The notes under the pieces: generated by a model
The model's database searches: none
Seen by the model: the letters and a program-made list of their open reading frames with translations, nothing else
Told to the model about the DNA's origin: nothing
Translations under genes and position numbers: made by a program
Origin: Macrosoma leucophasiata
Taxonomy: Eukaryota; Arthropoda; Insecta; Lepidoptera; Hedylidae
Length of the DNA: 64,000 nucleotides
NCBI GenBank assembly: GCA_036365455.1
Contig: JAWQUS010000007.1
Span: 23,514,001-23,578,000 of the forward strand
Direction: 5' to 3'
Shown: in pieces, positions 23,815-36,591 of the stretch
Layout of the letters: each line of letters begins with the position of its first letter
How positions within the stretch are numbered: position 1 is the first letter of the stretch

Positions 23815-24343
23815 TTAGCGGGCAACAGCGCACTTAGTAGTGGTACGCATTCGTAGTGACGTTAAGTTGACAGCGCATGGAATACTTTGGTTTTTTAACT
23901 GATAAGTAGATGTAACTATTAGATAGTGTTTGAAGATGGAAAGATAATTTTGTAATTGAGAAACGATGTCCAGTACAAGGCCCAAGTACCAGGCCATGTT
24001 TAAATCATTTTCAACAATCTTCCGGGACGCATACGTGTCCCGTTTCATTGATTGTATTGATAAAGTAGTGACGAGGTAGTCACAGACATGTCGTAGAATT
24101 TCTTCTGTGACGTCTGTGTCACTTTTGTGAGTGACTCGCACTTGACCAATGATTTCTGCTTTTATAGTCCCGTCTCGAGACACAAAAATAGCTGGGACCT
24201 TTATTACATTTCTTATACCTATGCTACATAGAAGAGGTATCAGAAATGCCTCAACACAACTTACCCCATAAGTTTTGTTACAACTGTAAAATTGTTCTTT
24301 CTTTAAATAAAACTTGTGAACGAACAGAATGTGCACCTGCAAA
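23815..24343 (-). CDS. Unrecognised 175-codon open frame, possible exon or decayed gene
   Basis: This is the longest open frame in the left 27 kb that is not LINE-derived. It has no ATG at its 5' side: the first ATG is about 98 codons in, and the frame opens right behind an acceptor-like TTTTGCAG (minus strand, near 24343), so it could be an internal or terminal exon. The predicted chain has mixed hydrophobic and charged composition (VPAIFVSRDGTIKAEIIG, then ILRHVCDYL), no repeats, no clear membrane segment and no motif I can place. It does not match the nearby repeats. It may be a real lineage-specific exon, a decayed gene or chance; no function is assigned. Confidence 0.25.
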
Positions 24344-25055
24344 ACCGTCGCTACTTACTTAGTTACCTTGTTACAAAAAAAAAAGCTGAAAAAAATATAC
24401 TAACACGTAATTTGTGAATATAAAACATTAACACAATCTGTTTAGCTCAAGGTATATCTGAGATCGCTTTGGCATTTAAAAAGGCATTACTATAGGCTAA
24501 CGTTGTCGTTCGCGACTTAACCAATTCACCTTTAAATTACGAAAGCTCGAACGCATACTATACGTAAACGAAAACATTTATATTTTTGCAAGACTGTTCT
24601 CATTTACAAAATTACTATAATCGACACGACATGTGGCTCGGTGGCGTCATATAGAGGCAATAGCTTTTGCGTGGAATTTTAAAAACAGCACTTTTTGAAA
24701 ACTTTCAGACTCCATATTTGTTTGCAAGAGCGGCTCTAGCTCATGAAGCGCCCGTGTGTAATGAAACCCTGGCGCCCCGTAGGCCAGACCATGATGGTCC
24801 AAGACGATGCTCTTAGCTGTCTCAGGGAGAGACGGCGCCCGTTTGCATTGCACACCCTGCACTATAGGTTAAACCGCCCCTGTTTGTTTGTAGTCGAAAT
24901 CTTTTTCAAGGTTCCATACCTTAAAAGGAAAAATAGTACCCGTATACTCGTATATTCGTGTGTCTGTTCGTCTGCCAAGTTGATTTATTCCGATGCTGTA
25001 TTCATCATCATCACTCCAGCCAAAAGACGTCCTGGGTTGGGCAAAGCCTTCCCCA
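24344..25055. other. Intergenic, nothing recognised
   Basis: 24720-24880 is G/C-richer and frames exist on both strands, but none resembles a known protein. Confidence 0.4.
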
Positions 25056-25185
25056 AAGTCGCTTACAACAGTGTTGTGCGTCATTCAGACAGGGGAGGAA
25101 TGCGTCATTAAGGCGTTGGGACGTGACGATCCCATCGCCCTCTAGTAGTGGAGAATTCTTCCGCTAGTGCACTCAGTCAACCGAA
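25056..25185 (+). mobile_element. Dispersed repeat family C
   Basis: Shares ACAGTGTTGTG, GACGTGACGATCCC-like and GAGAATTCTTC segments with an element at 50440-50590. Confidence 0.5.
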
Positions 25186-25415
25186 CAATGGCGGTCAAAT
25201 CATTACAAAAGGGCGCGCTTCGCATTTTTATGACAAACCTTTGGAAGCATAAGGTACCTCTACTGTAAGGTACCTAATTTGATATAAGAAATATCAAACT
25301 AGGTACAGTTGCCAGTATATTTTCTGACAAAAAAATCAATTCGTTCTAACGCTGAAATTACCACATTATTTTCCACCCAGATGCTGTAACTCTGAATAAT
25401 AATTAGATAATTCTA

Positions 25416-25675
25416 CTGGTGGTAGAACTCCAGACGGAGCTCGCGGGCGTAGGCACCACCGCATCTACACTATCTACACTATCGTGTTCCGGTCAGATGG
25501 TAATGTACGGCCCTGTTATTTCCGGCACAGAGGCATTACACCTTGCCTCAGAAGTGGTAACGCATCTGCATTTGGACCTCTGGTCTGTGTGGGTGTCTAC
25601 AGGCTGCAGTCATCACTCAACATCAATGTGAACTGCATGTTTGTTTGCCACTTACATTACATACAAAAAAAAAAT
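25416..25675 (+). mobile_element. Family A copy
   Basis: Nearly full length, from GGTGGTAGAACTCC to the A-rich tail at about 25665. Confidence 0.7.
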
Positions 25676-25859
25676 CATCAGCGTATATTTTAATGCGTAA
25701 TGTATTAAAATATACCTACCTACGCTGTCGGTAAAGTGAAGATTGTCAGAATAAAGCCAAACAACTTTCATCCCCGCCACGCTTGTCTCACATAGACAGT
25801 AGTTGAACAAACAAAAACACGTGTAATCACATCTGTAATCTACGGGCTACCTAAAATCA

Positions 25860-27540
25860 GCTGCACACTAGGTGATCGGTCACCGCCGTCACACTACAGA
25901 TCCGTATCGCGCCGATTGTGACTCGTGCGATGCACGACTATTTTAATTGGGCGCTGATCTCCGATCTGATACGGACAAGACGGGCGCGGGTTTTTACTGT
26001 GTTGCCACGTGTTTTTATGGGTATGAATCCTTTTTCGATTCAATTGTTTTTGGTTCAACAAGGGTTTTGACAGTCGCATTGCTTAAACTATCAGAGGATG
26101 CCATAAGTTGACATATTAACATGTTTTACCTATAGGTACGTTACCTGTAAACTTGTTTGCAATTTTCATGACATTAAATGGTGTGATAATTGAATACCTA
26201 ACCTAATCTTTATATACTTAACCTAAATCTTTTTCATCACCTATCATCCTTCTCCCTTAGATTGGATTAGAAACAAAACGAAATAGATTCTTTGGAAAAT
26301 TTGAGCTACAAATGTTATACGTATTTGAGGCATGTGCAAATGCATTAGTCAACAGTTCCACTCAATGTTATAAAGTTTTAATGTGAATAAACAAGTAGAT
26401 TAGCTCAAAGCGAAACAAGTTGAGCGTTTTGCCTGGGATTTGGAACTTCCTTTGCCGTCAAAGCGATCGCATAAGCCAGAAATATCGTTGTCTGCCACCT
26501 CCAACATAACTATGCGGGCGCGCGACGGCTCAAACGAAATAGTTATGCGAGTTGCATGTCTCCGCTCTCATATAAAGGCCATTCGAGCCAGTTATTTGAC
26601 ATGTTTATAAAGACAAAAGGGCGCTGATGAATATCATTTAACGAATCGACGTTCGGTTTCGCGAGCGTCGCTTAAACGACACCGAGTCACGCCATCTATC
26701 TGATTGAACATTGAACCTTTCCCAACGATCACAAGTTATAACTTACTTAGCGAAAAACGGGAGCTCGAACGCAACTAACGAAGCGCGATAAACGCGCCCG
26801 GTATGACGGCGACATTAAACTGCCAGATAAACGGTGCATTAGTCTGACCAATCGCGCGTCACCGCGGAATCGCACCGGCCAATCGCGACGCGCGCACACT
26901 AGGATAGCGTGACCCGAACGCAATCCGATTCGAATGGTATTCGTTACCGCGAGATGGCGGTCGGCTCGCGCACCAATCGTCGCGTCCATCTCGCTGTCGT
27001 GCCCATATAATGATCTTCACAGGGGCAGGAGAATGAAGTTGAGCCTCTCATTAATTGGCGTTTTGAGTTGAGATCGCTGCGCGAAAGATAGGTTAATTCC
27101 TCGCACGGCCGAGATCGTTGTCGCTCAAAAAGGAAGGTGAGCGAGCGTTTTCTGGAAATCAGATCCAATTACATGAGGGTCCGTTAAGTTTTTGTTCTGT
27201 TTGGCCGCGAAGCTGGGCTCACGCGCGATGAGTGACGAGCGTGGTCGCGACCGGTCCGCGGCCGCGATGACGGATTGCCCGGTAGGCTCCCTCGGCGAAC
27301 CTCCACCGTTTCTCGCATTTTATGAAGCCCAGGGCCCCCACCCACGCGGCGACATTTACATACCGCGAGCACGTCTCAATTAGGAGCACTAATGTATGCC
27401 TCGACTCACGGAGCTCCGATCTGACTGACGTCGACAGATAGCGAGCGAAACGTGACGAGTGACGACTATCGCGAGAAAACCGCTGCCAACTTAGCATCGC
27501 TCCGGTATTAACAGCACTAATAGGAACCGATATAGTCATG
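25860..27540. promoter_or_regulatory. CpG-rich region upstream of u-shaped
   Basis: Much of 25860-26100 and 26440-27540 is G/C- and CpG-rich with no supported coding frame. A TATAAAG at 26571 with an Inr-like CCAGTT about 29 bp downstream gives core-promoter spacing on the plus strand, and AAG|GTGAGC at 27136/27137 is a good donor. An alternative non-coding first exon of u-shaped would fit, but upstream in-frame stops mean it cannot supply the missing N-terminus. Composition-based inference. Confidence 0.3.
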
Positions 27541-27785
27541 CGCTCTTCTTTTTGTTCCTACTCTAAATTCCATTTGTCTGCGCATAGTATCAATAAATTA
27601 CTATTTACTGGTGACTTGAGTCGAAGCTAATCTATCGATCACAGTGGCATTAAAGTCGTAATTAACAACATTTAGTGGAACCTCCCGAGATAATCCAACA
27701 TAAAGCACGGGTAGTTAGCTAATGTAAATATAAAGGTACATTTAGATTAGAGCTAAAGTAACATAATTCAATTATTTTTTTCCAG

Positions 27786-29677
27786 GTGAGGACGAGGAAT
27801 GGGGAAACGAGAGCGAAGCGATGCCGGGAGAACCTCGCACGCCGAGCTCGGGGGGAGAGCGAGCCGCGTCCAGCGGCGGCGCGTCGCCGGCATCAGAGAC
27901 TTCCACGGCAGCATCCCCCCCACGCCTGCGCCTCAACGCCAGCCTCGCCACAGACCCAGCGCTAGCTCCACAAGCGACGTCACTCAAACATGAACCCCCT
28001 TCGCCTTCGCCCCCGCCGCCACCCGTACAATCCAGAGAAGCGCCTTACCTCGCAGCACCATTTCCGACTGTCGGATGCCTATTCCCGACGGCAGCGACTC
28101 CTCCAGGATTCATGTGCAAACCATGCGGAATCAGATATTCATCATTGAGCACGCTGCAAGCACATCAAGAACATTATTGCTCAAAAAGAAGAACTAAACC
28201 GGAATCGGACACACCGACCGATGCCGCAGACGAATCTAGCAGCGATGCTAAGACACCACGGCCGCCGGGCAAACAGTACGCCTGTACATATTGCTCGTAC
28301 AGCGCAGACAAGAAAGTCAGTCTGAACCGTCACATGCGAATGCACTCGTCGTCGCCCGTTAGCAGCGGAACGCCCGCTCCGCCGCCTACCTCGAACGGTG
28401 AAACAGCAGAAGGTCCACCGCCACAAGATAGATACTGTGCAGATTGTGACATACCTTTCAGTTCAGTTAAAACATATCGAGCACATAAAGCTCATTATTG
28501 TAACACTAGACAGGTCGTGAAACAAGCCTTAGCTGCGGCCAGAGGAGGATCCGCCACGTCCGGATCTGCGCCTCCCTCTCCCGGCGCCACACCGCCGGCA
28601 CAAAACCAATATGCGCTGGCACTACCGACAAACCCCATTCTGATTGTCCCATATTCAATACTACGGAGCGCTAGCACCCTACCCGGCACGACTTTACCAG
28701 ACCCGGACACACCTTGTTTTCTGTTACCAAATGGCACCCTTCAATCCATAAGCCGCGTATTATCCAATGCAACGGCCGAGGAGAAGGAGCCGGAAGTTTT
28801 GAAATCGGCGAACAGAACACGCGAGCCCTCGCGGGATGGCGTCACTACGCCTTTAGATCTGAGCGTGAGAAGGTCGCCCGAGTCCGCGACTACAGATGAA
28901 CATGAAAAGGAGAATAGACTAAGATCGGCGACGCCCGAACAGATCGTGTGTGCGCCATCGTTGCCGGGTTCTCCAGCAACTCCGTCTCCCTCGAGACGGT
29001 CGTCCTCCCCGAGCGGAGAGAGCTCGCCGAAACGTCGGCGACGGAACTCGAGAGGTCCCACTACGCCGAAACCTCCGACCGTACCGTCGCCGCCTGAAGA
29101 GAAAATCACACCGATCGTACCGCCGCCGATGTTACCGACGCTGGCCGTTCGGCTGGCGTCAGAACTGCCCGTCCCCGCATCACCGCAGGTGCTGGTGAAA
29201 CAGGGAGTGTCGAAATGTAAAGAGTGCAATATTGTCTTCTGCCGGTACGAGAACTACCGCATCCACAAGCGGCACTACTGCTCGGCGGGCGGGGGTGAGG
29301 AGAGGGCGAGCCCGGCGCCGCCGGAACCGGGTCCACCGCTGCAGTACCGCCAGCTGATCTGTTTGGCTTGTGGGATCCACTTCAATTCGTTGGACAATTT
29401 GACTACGCATCAGTCGTACTACTGCACCAAGAGGGAGACCAGGTCTCCTAGAAGCGTACCGGAGGTGCCGCGGCCGGCGTCAGGGTCTGAGGTGGGGTGG
29501 AAGTGCCCGTGTTGCGACGTGGTGTCTCCGACGGCGGCGGCGGCGCAGCGCCACATGGAGGCGCACGCCGGCGTCAAGGCCTTCCGCTGCACCATCTGCC
29601 GATACCGCGGCAACACGCTGCGTGGCATGCGGACGCACATACGCATGCACTTCCGCGAAAAACCTCCTAACTTAAAG
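27786..29677 (+). CDS. u-shaped exon A (fingers 1-7, CtBP motif)
   Basis: The exon opens after TTTTTTTCCAG and reads in frame as (G)EDEEWGNESEAMPGEP, taking one base from the previous exon. It ends at AAG before GTGAGC, phase 0. The linkers are Pro/Ser/Ala-rich and probably disordered. Codon usage is markedly G/C-rich against AT-rich flanks. No stop or frameshift is seen. Confidence 0.92.
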
Positions 29678-30663
29678 GTGAGCAGAAAGCATCTTTTTAG
29701 CATCATGATAGTCGCAAATCATGAACTATCATAGTTCAATCATGATAGTTCATATTGCTGTTGAATGTTACAAAGGTGGCAACAAGCATGCAGTTCACAT
29801 TGATGTTAAGTGATAACTGCAGCCTATAGACACCCACAGAAAGACCAGAGGTCAAAATGCAGATGCGTTGCCATCCCTGAGACCTAAGATGTTGTGTTTG
29901 TTAGTTATTACGGGGCTATCGGAAATAACGGAGCTTCATCATCACCAGGTTGGAACACCATAGCGCTGAAGCTCTACTGCTCTACTATCAGTAACATATT
30001 ATATGTAGTTAGATTCTATTTAATGTAATGATTAAAATTTTCAAGCTTTTCTTCTTCCTAATACTCGTAATTTGTTTGTGTAGTTGTTGTATATCTGTTT
30101 ATTGGCATTTGATTTATTTTTATTTAGACTGATACAACTTTCTATAAATTGATACTTTTACATGCATTGACCAAAAGAATCAAAACAACTGACAAGATTT
30201 CAATCTGTTTAGGCACATAAACCCCAACCCACACCCACCAAACATGCACCAAACACTCAACCGCCGTTCTCAATTCCAGGAAGAGAGTTTCATCGCGTGC
30301 GTGACTGAGGAGGAGAGCCGCGAGACCACGACGCCCAGCCCGCCGGAACAGGGCGTGCACCGCTGCGGCAGCTGCGACTACGCCTCCACGTACCGCGGCA
30401 ACGTCGTCCGCCACGAGCGCCTCGTCCACGCCACGGAGGAACCCGACCCGGAAACCACCTCGCCCGTACCCCCCGTCGACGTCAAAAAAGAACCGGAACC
30501 CGACGAGGACACTCCGAACTACTGCAAGTCCTGCAACATCTCCTTCAAGTACGTCAAGACGTACCAGGCCCACAAGCAGTTCTACTGCACCGCCGCCGCC
30601 CAGGACGCCGCGGCCAACAACAACGTGCCTCCGACGCGGGTCACGGACACCCCCGTCATTTAG
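27786..30663 (+). CDS. U-shaped / FOG family zinc-finger cofactor, two 3' exons
   Basis: Friend-of-GATA proteins bind GATA factors through C2HC fingers and recruit CtBP; in flies U-shaped acts in blood, heart and bristle development. The visible chain is 127 residues from exon B plus about 630 from exon A. Counting from the ATG at 27821: finger 1 C2HC (C99-C120), 2 C2H2 (C155-H175), 3 C2HC (C206-C227), CtBP motif PLDLS (344-348), basic patch SPKRRRRNSR (402-411), 4 C2HC (C466-C487), 5 C2HC (C514-C535), 6 and 7 C2H2 (C562-H582, C590-H610). Exon B adds finger 8 (C2H2) and 9 (C2HC). Nine fingers in this order match fly U-shaped. The frame is open upstream to an acceptor at 27785, so the true start lies in an unseen exon. 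The ATG at 27821 is internal. Confidence 0.92.
29678..30279 (+). other. u-shaped intron with a family A insertion
   Basis: 602 bp, GTGAGC..TTCCAG. A minus-oriented family A copy occupies about 29770-29990, next to a short inverted pair around CATGATAGT (29701-29750). Confidence 0.85.
30280..30663 (+). CDS. u-shaped terminal exon B (fingers 8 and 9)
   Basis: Begins GAAGAGAGTTTC in phase 0 and encodes 127 residues: HRCGSCDYASTYRGNVVRH (C2H2), an acidic/proline linker containing VKKEPEP (a sumoylation-like site), then YCKSCNISFKYVKTYQAH..C (C2HC), ending DTPVI-stop. The ninth finger is one of the GATA-contacting type in FOG proteins. Confidence 0.93.
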   Translation, partial: EESFIACVTEEESRETTTPSPPEQGVHRCGSCDYASTYRGNVVRHERLVHATEEPDPETTSPVPPVDVKKEPEPDEDTPNYCKSCNISFKYVKTYQAHKQFYCTAAAQDAAANNNVPPTRVTDTPVI

Positions 30664-30708
30664 ATATCGGCTTCAGCTTGACCCTTTCGGATTTATATTT
30701 AAACGTGC

Positions 30709-30714
30709 AATAAA
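30709..30714 (+). terminator. AATAAA polyadenylation signal for u-shaped
   Basis: 46 bp after the stop codon. Further A/T-rich signals downstream could give a longer 3' UTR. Confidence 0.5.
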
Positions 30715-31798
30715 ATTGAATCATAATTAAAATTTTAATTCTACGTAAGACACTTGTACTGCATATCAAAGCCAAATTTCGAAATTCAAAATCGATATTT
30801 CTTTGTGAACGAATCGAGTGAATGAGTGAACGAATGTCAAGGCTAATGTAAATACAAGCCCTCGATTAGAATTTTTGTTATTGTATTTGTTATGTAAATT
30901 CTCTAGTTAGAAAAGTTAACCTCCTTCGTCTTTGTATTAGTATACGTTAAAAATACCAAATTGTAAATAATTGTAAAGATATTATCGCATTGTAACTAAA
31001 TTTTATTACCATTTGTTCTAAGTGTTCTTTCTTTGTTGTTATGTAATTTTGTTTAATATTAATTATTAATCGTAGGTGAATTATTATCTGTGCAAAGCAA
31101 TTCAATGCTCATTCCGTTACTGACAATTATTTTACCTACCAGTGGTTCTCTCTATTTTTTAATCTGTTACGGTTCAGACAGACTTGTCAGCAAACTAGTG
31201 TCAGAATCTAGGAACATGAGATAGTGTAGCGGCGCCACTTTTTATGTGACACTTTCAAAAACAATTAAAATAAAAAAATAAAAACAATTGCCCGATTTTC
31301 TTTAGCAATTATTTTTTAAAAATAGACGAGGATCCGCAACTATCTTTCAAATAAAATATCAGTCATACAGTCCGCCTAGAATTAGAAACCTCATATGACA
31401 GTTCTGTTGTAAAAAAGATGGATAAGTACACTTTGTAACATGAAGCTATAACTAAATCTATTAACAACACTGAAAACTAGGTAAAACTATGTCAATGTGG
31501 TCTATCTCTTTTTAATGTATGGTAAAATTAGAAGACAGCGATACCACAGAAAGAGAGGAGCACAGATGTAGGATACTTGATTTAAACTATGTTCGTAGTA
31601 TCCATCTTTACTTAAGCTTCATGCTTTGGAATTACAGATTACTGTAATGCTAGTTTTTTTCTCTATCACACTCAGACACAATCAGTTTTCACGTCCCGCT
31701 CAAGCAGTTGCTTAGGTACAGAGAAAATTGAAAGGACAATCAGCCGACTTTTCTCTTATCTACTATCGTAAAAGAGCTAACAAAGAAATTACAGAATT
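30715..31798. other. AT-rich, possible extended 3' UTR
   Basis: No coding frame or repeat; may be transcribed with u-shaped. Confidence 0.35.
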
Positions 31799-32030
31799 CA
31801 ACAAGAAATATTGTACAAGGTCGATGTAGAAGGATATTTCGGGTCTGTACTGTAGAGCGTTATCTCTTTCGCACCTTACCTATGTGATATTTGTCGACCA
31901 TTTTGATCATTTTTTTACCAATACCGGATTGTCAGTACTCACGTACGCAGTGTGCAGCAGAGATAACGCTCTACGAAGTCGAAACTAGTCGATTTTCTCT
32001 TTCGTACGCTCGATGTACAATATTTCTTGG
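31799..32030. mobile_element. Family D foldback MITE, complete
   Basis: AAGAAATATTGTAC at the left and GTACAATATTTCTTGG at the right are complementary; the inner AGAGCGTTATCTCT / AGAGATAACGCTCT pair is also present. Confidence 0.85.
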
Positions 32031-33649
32031 GTAGTAAAAGGTAATCTAAGACAATTTTCAAGACATCCTGTCGCACTATACACTTTGGCGCGCGAATAAT
32101 TCTAGCTTAATGCAGATTCCTCTCTAATCATTTTAAAGCAGTGTAAAATACTTCGTTCGACAAGTCTGTCTGCCATTAATCTCGCATGATAGAGCTGTAA
32201 CAACTGCCTACACACTATGTGACATTGTGATATGACTAAGTAAATCGCATATTCCAAATGTAGTCAGCCTACGTTGAAAGCTATTTTACGGGTATCTCTC
32301 ATGTTTAACATATTTTAAATGCCGTTGATTCAAATTAACGAGATAGATATTATGTAAAGCAGCTTTCATGTTAATGTTTGAAAATATTTGAGGTTATACA
32401 TTTAGTAAGTTGTGTACCTAACCTGAAATCGGATGACTTAAGGCGGAGTGTGCATTATGGAATCTTTGATCATGTTTATTAGCAATCTGGCGAAATTCTA
32501 TGAAGGCAAAATAGGTATCTGTGGTACGAATGGTGTGACTCAGGACATCAACAGACAAACAGGAAATTGTTAAGTTGGCAGTATGCATTACGTTATTTCT
32601 GTCAGGTTGGTATTGTTATGAGCCACGGCTTTACAATTGCATGGAGTTCCATCAATTAAACGTAGTGGTTATATTCTCTATTCTCTTTCTCTTCACCAAT
32701 AAAGACGACAAAGTACCTTATTTTTACCATTCCGTAGCATGACGCTTCTAGTAGAATCTTGTTTATATTGAGAATTTTCCACCAAATTATGAAGGAGACG
32801 TTCCAATATATATGGAGCTTGGGCCCACACCTATTACACTATGTTGAGAAAAAATTTCAGCAACAATATTTCATTTTATTAACAACTTCAGCTTTTTTTT
32901 TTTCTTTCAGCAAAAAACATAGTAGCAAAATGGTGACATATTGTTGTCATACAAATATTACATGAAATAAAATATTTCCGGCAGAAAAACAACGATTCAA
33001 ATTATTTTTTGAGTAATTTTCCATGATTTCCGTATTTTTCTCTATCTCTTGATATAGTGTACAAGATACAGCCCAACGTAGAACTTGTCCTTTAATGATA
33101 CTTTCGTTAACCACTGATAAATTATATGATAGAATCACATCTATGTAACAAAGTTAAAAATGTATTAATCCAAAATATAATATAGATAATATCAATCTCT
33201 CAAGAGCAAACTAACAACTTCAGACAGTGCAAAAAAGATATACAAATATCATAAATGGACACTCTGCCTTAGTTAAACGAAGTACATAAATTAAGGGAAA
33301 CGCTAATTATAAAAATTTAAAACTGTTGTAAGGACGCAAAATACCATGTTTTGTCTATGCCAAAGCATCGCTAGATTAATCGTAATTTGCATTTATAGGT
33401 ATCTCACTAATTATAATTGATAGAATTAAGTGAATACAAGACTTATTCCGTAGGTAATACATACTTAATGAAAGTGTATTCGTTTTTTGTGTTTGTCTTG
33501 AAAAAAAAACAGCGTTTTGGAATAAGTCTCGAATTTCAACATTATTTACGGAATGTTGATCTTCAAAGGTGATATTATGTTCACCTTTACAGTAGGTAGA
33601 CGATGGTAAAATTGGACACTTTAATTTGTAAGAAACCTTAGGTGCTGTT
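32031..33649. other. AT-rich intergenic sequence
   Basis: No gene recognised. Confidence 0.45.
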
Positions 33650-33790
33650 GCACCAACATATTTGTCGGTCTTGTAGTTAAAGTTTGTGTAAAATTTTACA
33701 TCATTGTCTAAATTTAACAAATTTATTAAGGGATGTGAAATTTTACATTAACAATAACTTTAACAAATATTTTGGTGCAGCCGAACCTTA
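33650..33790. mobile_element. Family E MITE, degenerate
   Basis: TGTTGCACCAAC left, TTTTGGTGCAGCCG right, and internal AAATTTTACA pairs. Confidence 0.6.
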
Positions 33791-35036
33791 GAAATTTAAA
33801 TGGTGATGCCAAGATTTGTGCAAAAAAATTAAAAAATTGTACACGGCAAAAGAGCTTTGAAATATTATCTAGTGAACCTAAAGAACATTTCCTGATATTT
33901 AAAACATTTTAATCTCTCCGAAATCCGGAACTCTCTAGATAATGTTTCTAAGCTGTTTTACCTCATACCTTATTTTAATTATTTCTATACAAATCAATGT
34001 CAAAACAAGACATTGCCATAATTCTGTAAAAAAAAATAACGTAACGTAAACATTAAACATGACAATTTCTCTCAAATTATCTTTCAAGTATGATTCGACA
34101 GGGAAGTTAATTAAAATAGTTAAAACTTTTCCAAATTCACTTTTATCGTCGTCTACAGCTTAACGTAAACCATCATGACATTACTTCAACAAATTAGCAT
34201 CTGATGTGATGTGCCATAAAAATCTCTAAACGTAAAAAAATAGATTTATTGTTATAAGAAATTCTCGAATAATTATGGCTTAAACCATTCTCTAGTTTAC
34301 AAAAAAAACGTGCTACTTGAATACGTCTTCAATTTCATCACTAATTTAATGTAGACTCAAACGCTGCCGGACATAAGATGATATTCGTTTTGTAAAAATA
34401 ATTATGCAGTTGTGTTAGTTGTGTAGTTTTTCATTTTTTCTCTATAAGACGTATTCATGGAAAAAGCACAACGCAAATACCCAAAATGCATATAAATACA
34501 GAATGTATGCATACTATGTACATCAAACGTTAACTGTTTTGAAAAATGAAACCGTTTTAAGAATGATGCAACTGATAAAAAATGTAATCCTAGGACTTTA
34601 AAGTGATATACACGTAAACTGATGTAGGCATACAATGATATTGTAAAAATACGCCAGACAATAAATTATTTATCACATATTATAAACTGTTTTTATTTAT
34701 TAAAATTCCAATCGCAATGATTTGATGCTAATCAAAGGTGAAAACAACTTTTGAGAAAATGTTAACTATGAAGATCGGCAGTGACCGACACATAATAGTA
34801 AAAGACAAAAATCAAATAATTTAGCAGATGCACGAGATGTTGTTGCCGTAATTCACGCTCTCTGTCTTCCCCTTAAGGGACTGAGTACATATAATTCTGG
34901 ATTTTGTTTATTTTCTTTTTAATTTTTCCTTTTTATACACACAAAAATATTATAACAGCTTCGTAGTTAAGGCAATGACCACCCAAGGCAAGAAATGCCC
35001 CTATTTTATTATAAGAAGAAACAGTATGCGGGCTAA
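33791..35036. other. AT-rich intergenic sequence
   Basis: No gene, RNA or clear repeat recognised. Confidence 0.45.
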
Positions 35037-35355
35037 AAGAAGGAATACGTAACTTCACGCCTGTAATCCCCGAAGGGGTAGGCAGAGGTGAATGCATGCA
35101 TTCAAGCATACATGCAAACACCCACGATTCGCCGGTTAAGTTTTGGCCCATGTAACAGGTGGCGAGCATGTTGACATCTCCGGGCTCATTACCAAACTTC
35201 AAGGTACTGGGAAATTTCCAGAAAATGGAAAAATCCCAATAGAACCAGAGATAAAGGACTTTACACCATTATCTCTGATAACCCCCTACCCGGGAATCGA
35301 AGCCAGGACCTCAGCGTAGTAGTAGTGGCCTGCTACCACTAGCCTACCGAGGCAG
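35037..35355 (-). mobile_element. tRNA-headed SINE (family T3)
   Basis: Minus-strand head TGCCTCGGTAG-type acceptor, A box like TAGTGGTAGCAGG and B box GGTTCGATTCCC. The body ends near CTTCGGGGATTACAGGCGTG. A closely similar copy is at 36748-37068 and a remnant at 60470-60560. Confidence 0.75.
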
Positions 35356-36562
35356 TTTAAGAAGGTTATGAGAAGGAATAGGTTAGGAATATCAGTTTTA
35401 AGAAGGAATAGGTTAGGAATATGCTCCCCGAAGATTTGCGTCCCGATTTACACTAATATGTACACCTATGCAAGTTAATTCAATATCAAGTACCAACCAT
35501 CCTACAAACTGGCACATTATTGTAAAAGCGAAACTTCAATCATTATTATTTTAGGAATACACAACTCCCTTTTTCTACTCCGTTTCAATAGAGATTCTCC
35601 CTAAAGCCTTTCCTACTTTCCTTTAGTTTAAACGTCAAAAAGACACGTTAATACAAAAACTGGGTCAGACTTAGCATTAAAAATCATGTTTCATAATATA
35701 CGTGTTTATTATAAAAATCAAACGTATTTACAATAATTTTATACAAAATCTATTAATAAACATTTTATTGCTTTCAATTTGAATGTTACAATTCAAAAGG
35801 GACCTCCTTCTGAACATTAGTATTTATTGATCCCGAATAATATCCAATTGAAAATTGTCGATACAATGCACTTTGCGATTAACGAGCGCGATCGACACTT
35901 CGTCGTGGTAAAAACGTGTCTGTAACTCCGTACACGTGTAGATGTGAGTTTGTACGCTGCGCGGGCGCACGCTTCGTCAGTTCATAAGGCACGCACACTT
36001 GCATGCCGTACATGTACACATTGTCATGTCTCACACAACCAAGCGATGATAGTGCTCGTAAATTGCAATAACTACACTTTTCACTATGAGTCCATATACC
36101 TAAATATATATCATTCATTTAAGACAGAGAAAAAACCCGACGTGATCAGAGGCTAAACTGTAACAACATTTGATTTGCTATTAATTTAGGAATTTATTAA
36201 AATAGATTGTATAATATACACAACCGAGTAACAATAGTGTCTTTTTTACATCATTATAAAATTATCACAGACAAATATCACACCTGTAAACCAATGATAT
36301 AAACAAATCAAATATGCAGAGGATCCCTTATGGTACTAATATATTAAAATCTATATAATATTAGGTATTATACTAATTTGTCTTACCATCTAGTACACAA
36401 AACGTCTAATATAAAGATCTTTAATTACTTACGATTATAAATAATTCTAAAAACAACATTTCTTTTCACATAGTTTTTTACACAGCAACATACACATGAG
36501 TGGATTTTAAAGATTTAAAGAAACATAAAAAGTAAAAGTCGATAGCACTCCTAAACAACAAT
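35356..36562. other. Intergenic
   Basis: Contains a short direct repeat (AAGAAGGAATAGGTTAGGA twice, 35360-35420). No gene recognised. Confidence 0.45.
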
Positions 36563-36591
36563 TGAATGTGAATAAAACTAAAGTATTAGCC

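Noticed and set aside
27799..27993. Alternative small protein at the start of u-shaped exon A
   Set aside because: Out of frame with the zinc fingers; the FOG frame stays open to the acceptor.
28741..29229. 162-codon antisense frame in u-shaped
   Set aside because: Shadow of the G/C-rich coding exon.
29678..29734. Read-through of u-shaped exon A to the stop at 29734
   Set aside because: A strong GTGAGC donor and a phase-matched exon with fingers 8 and 9 follow.
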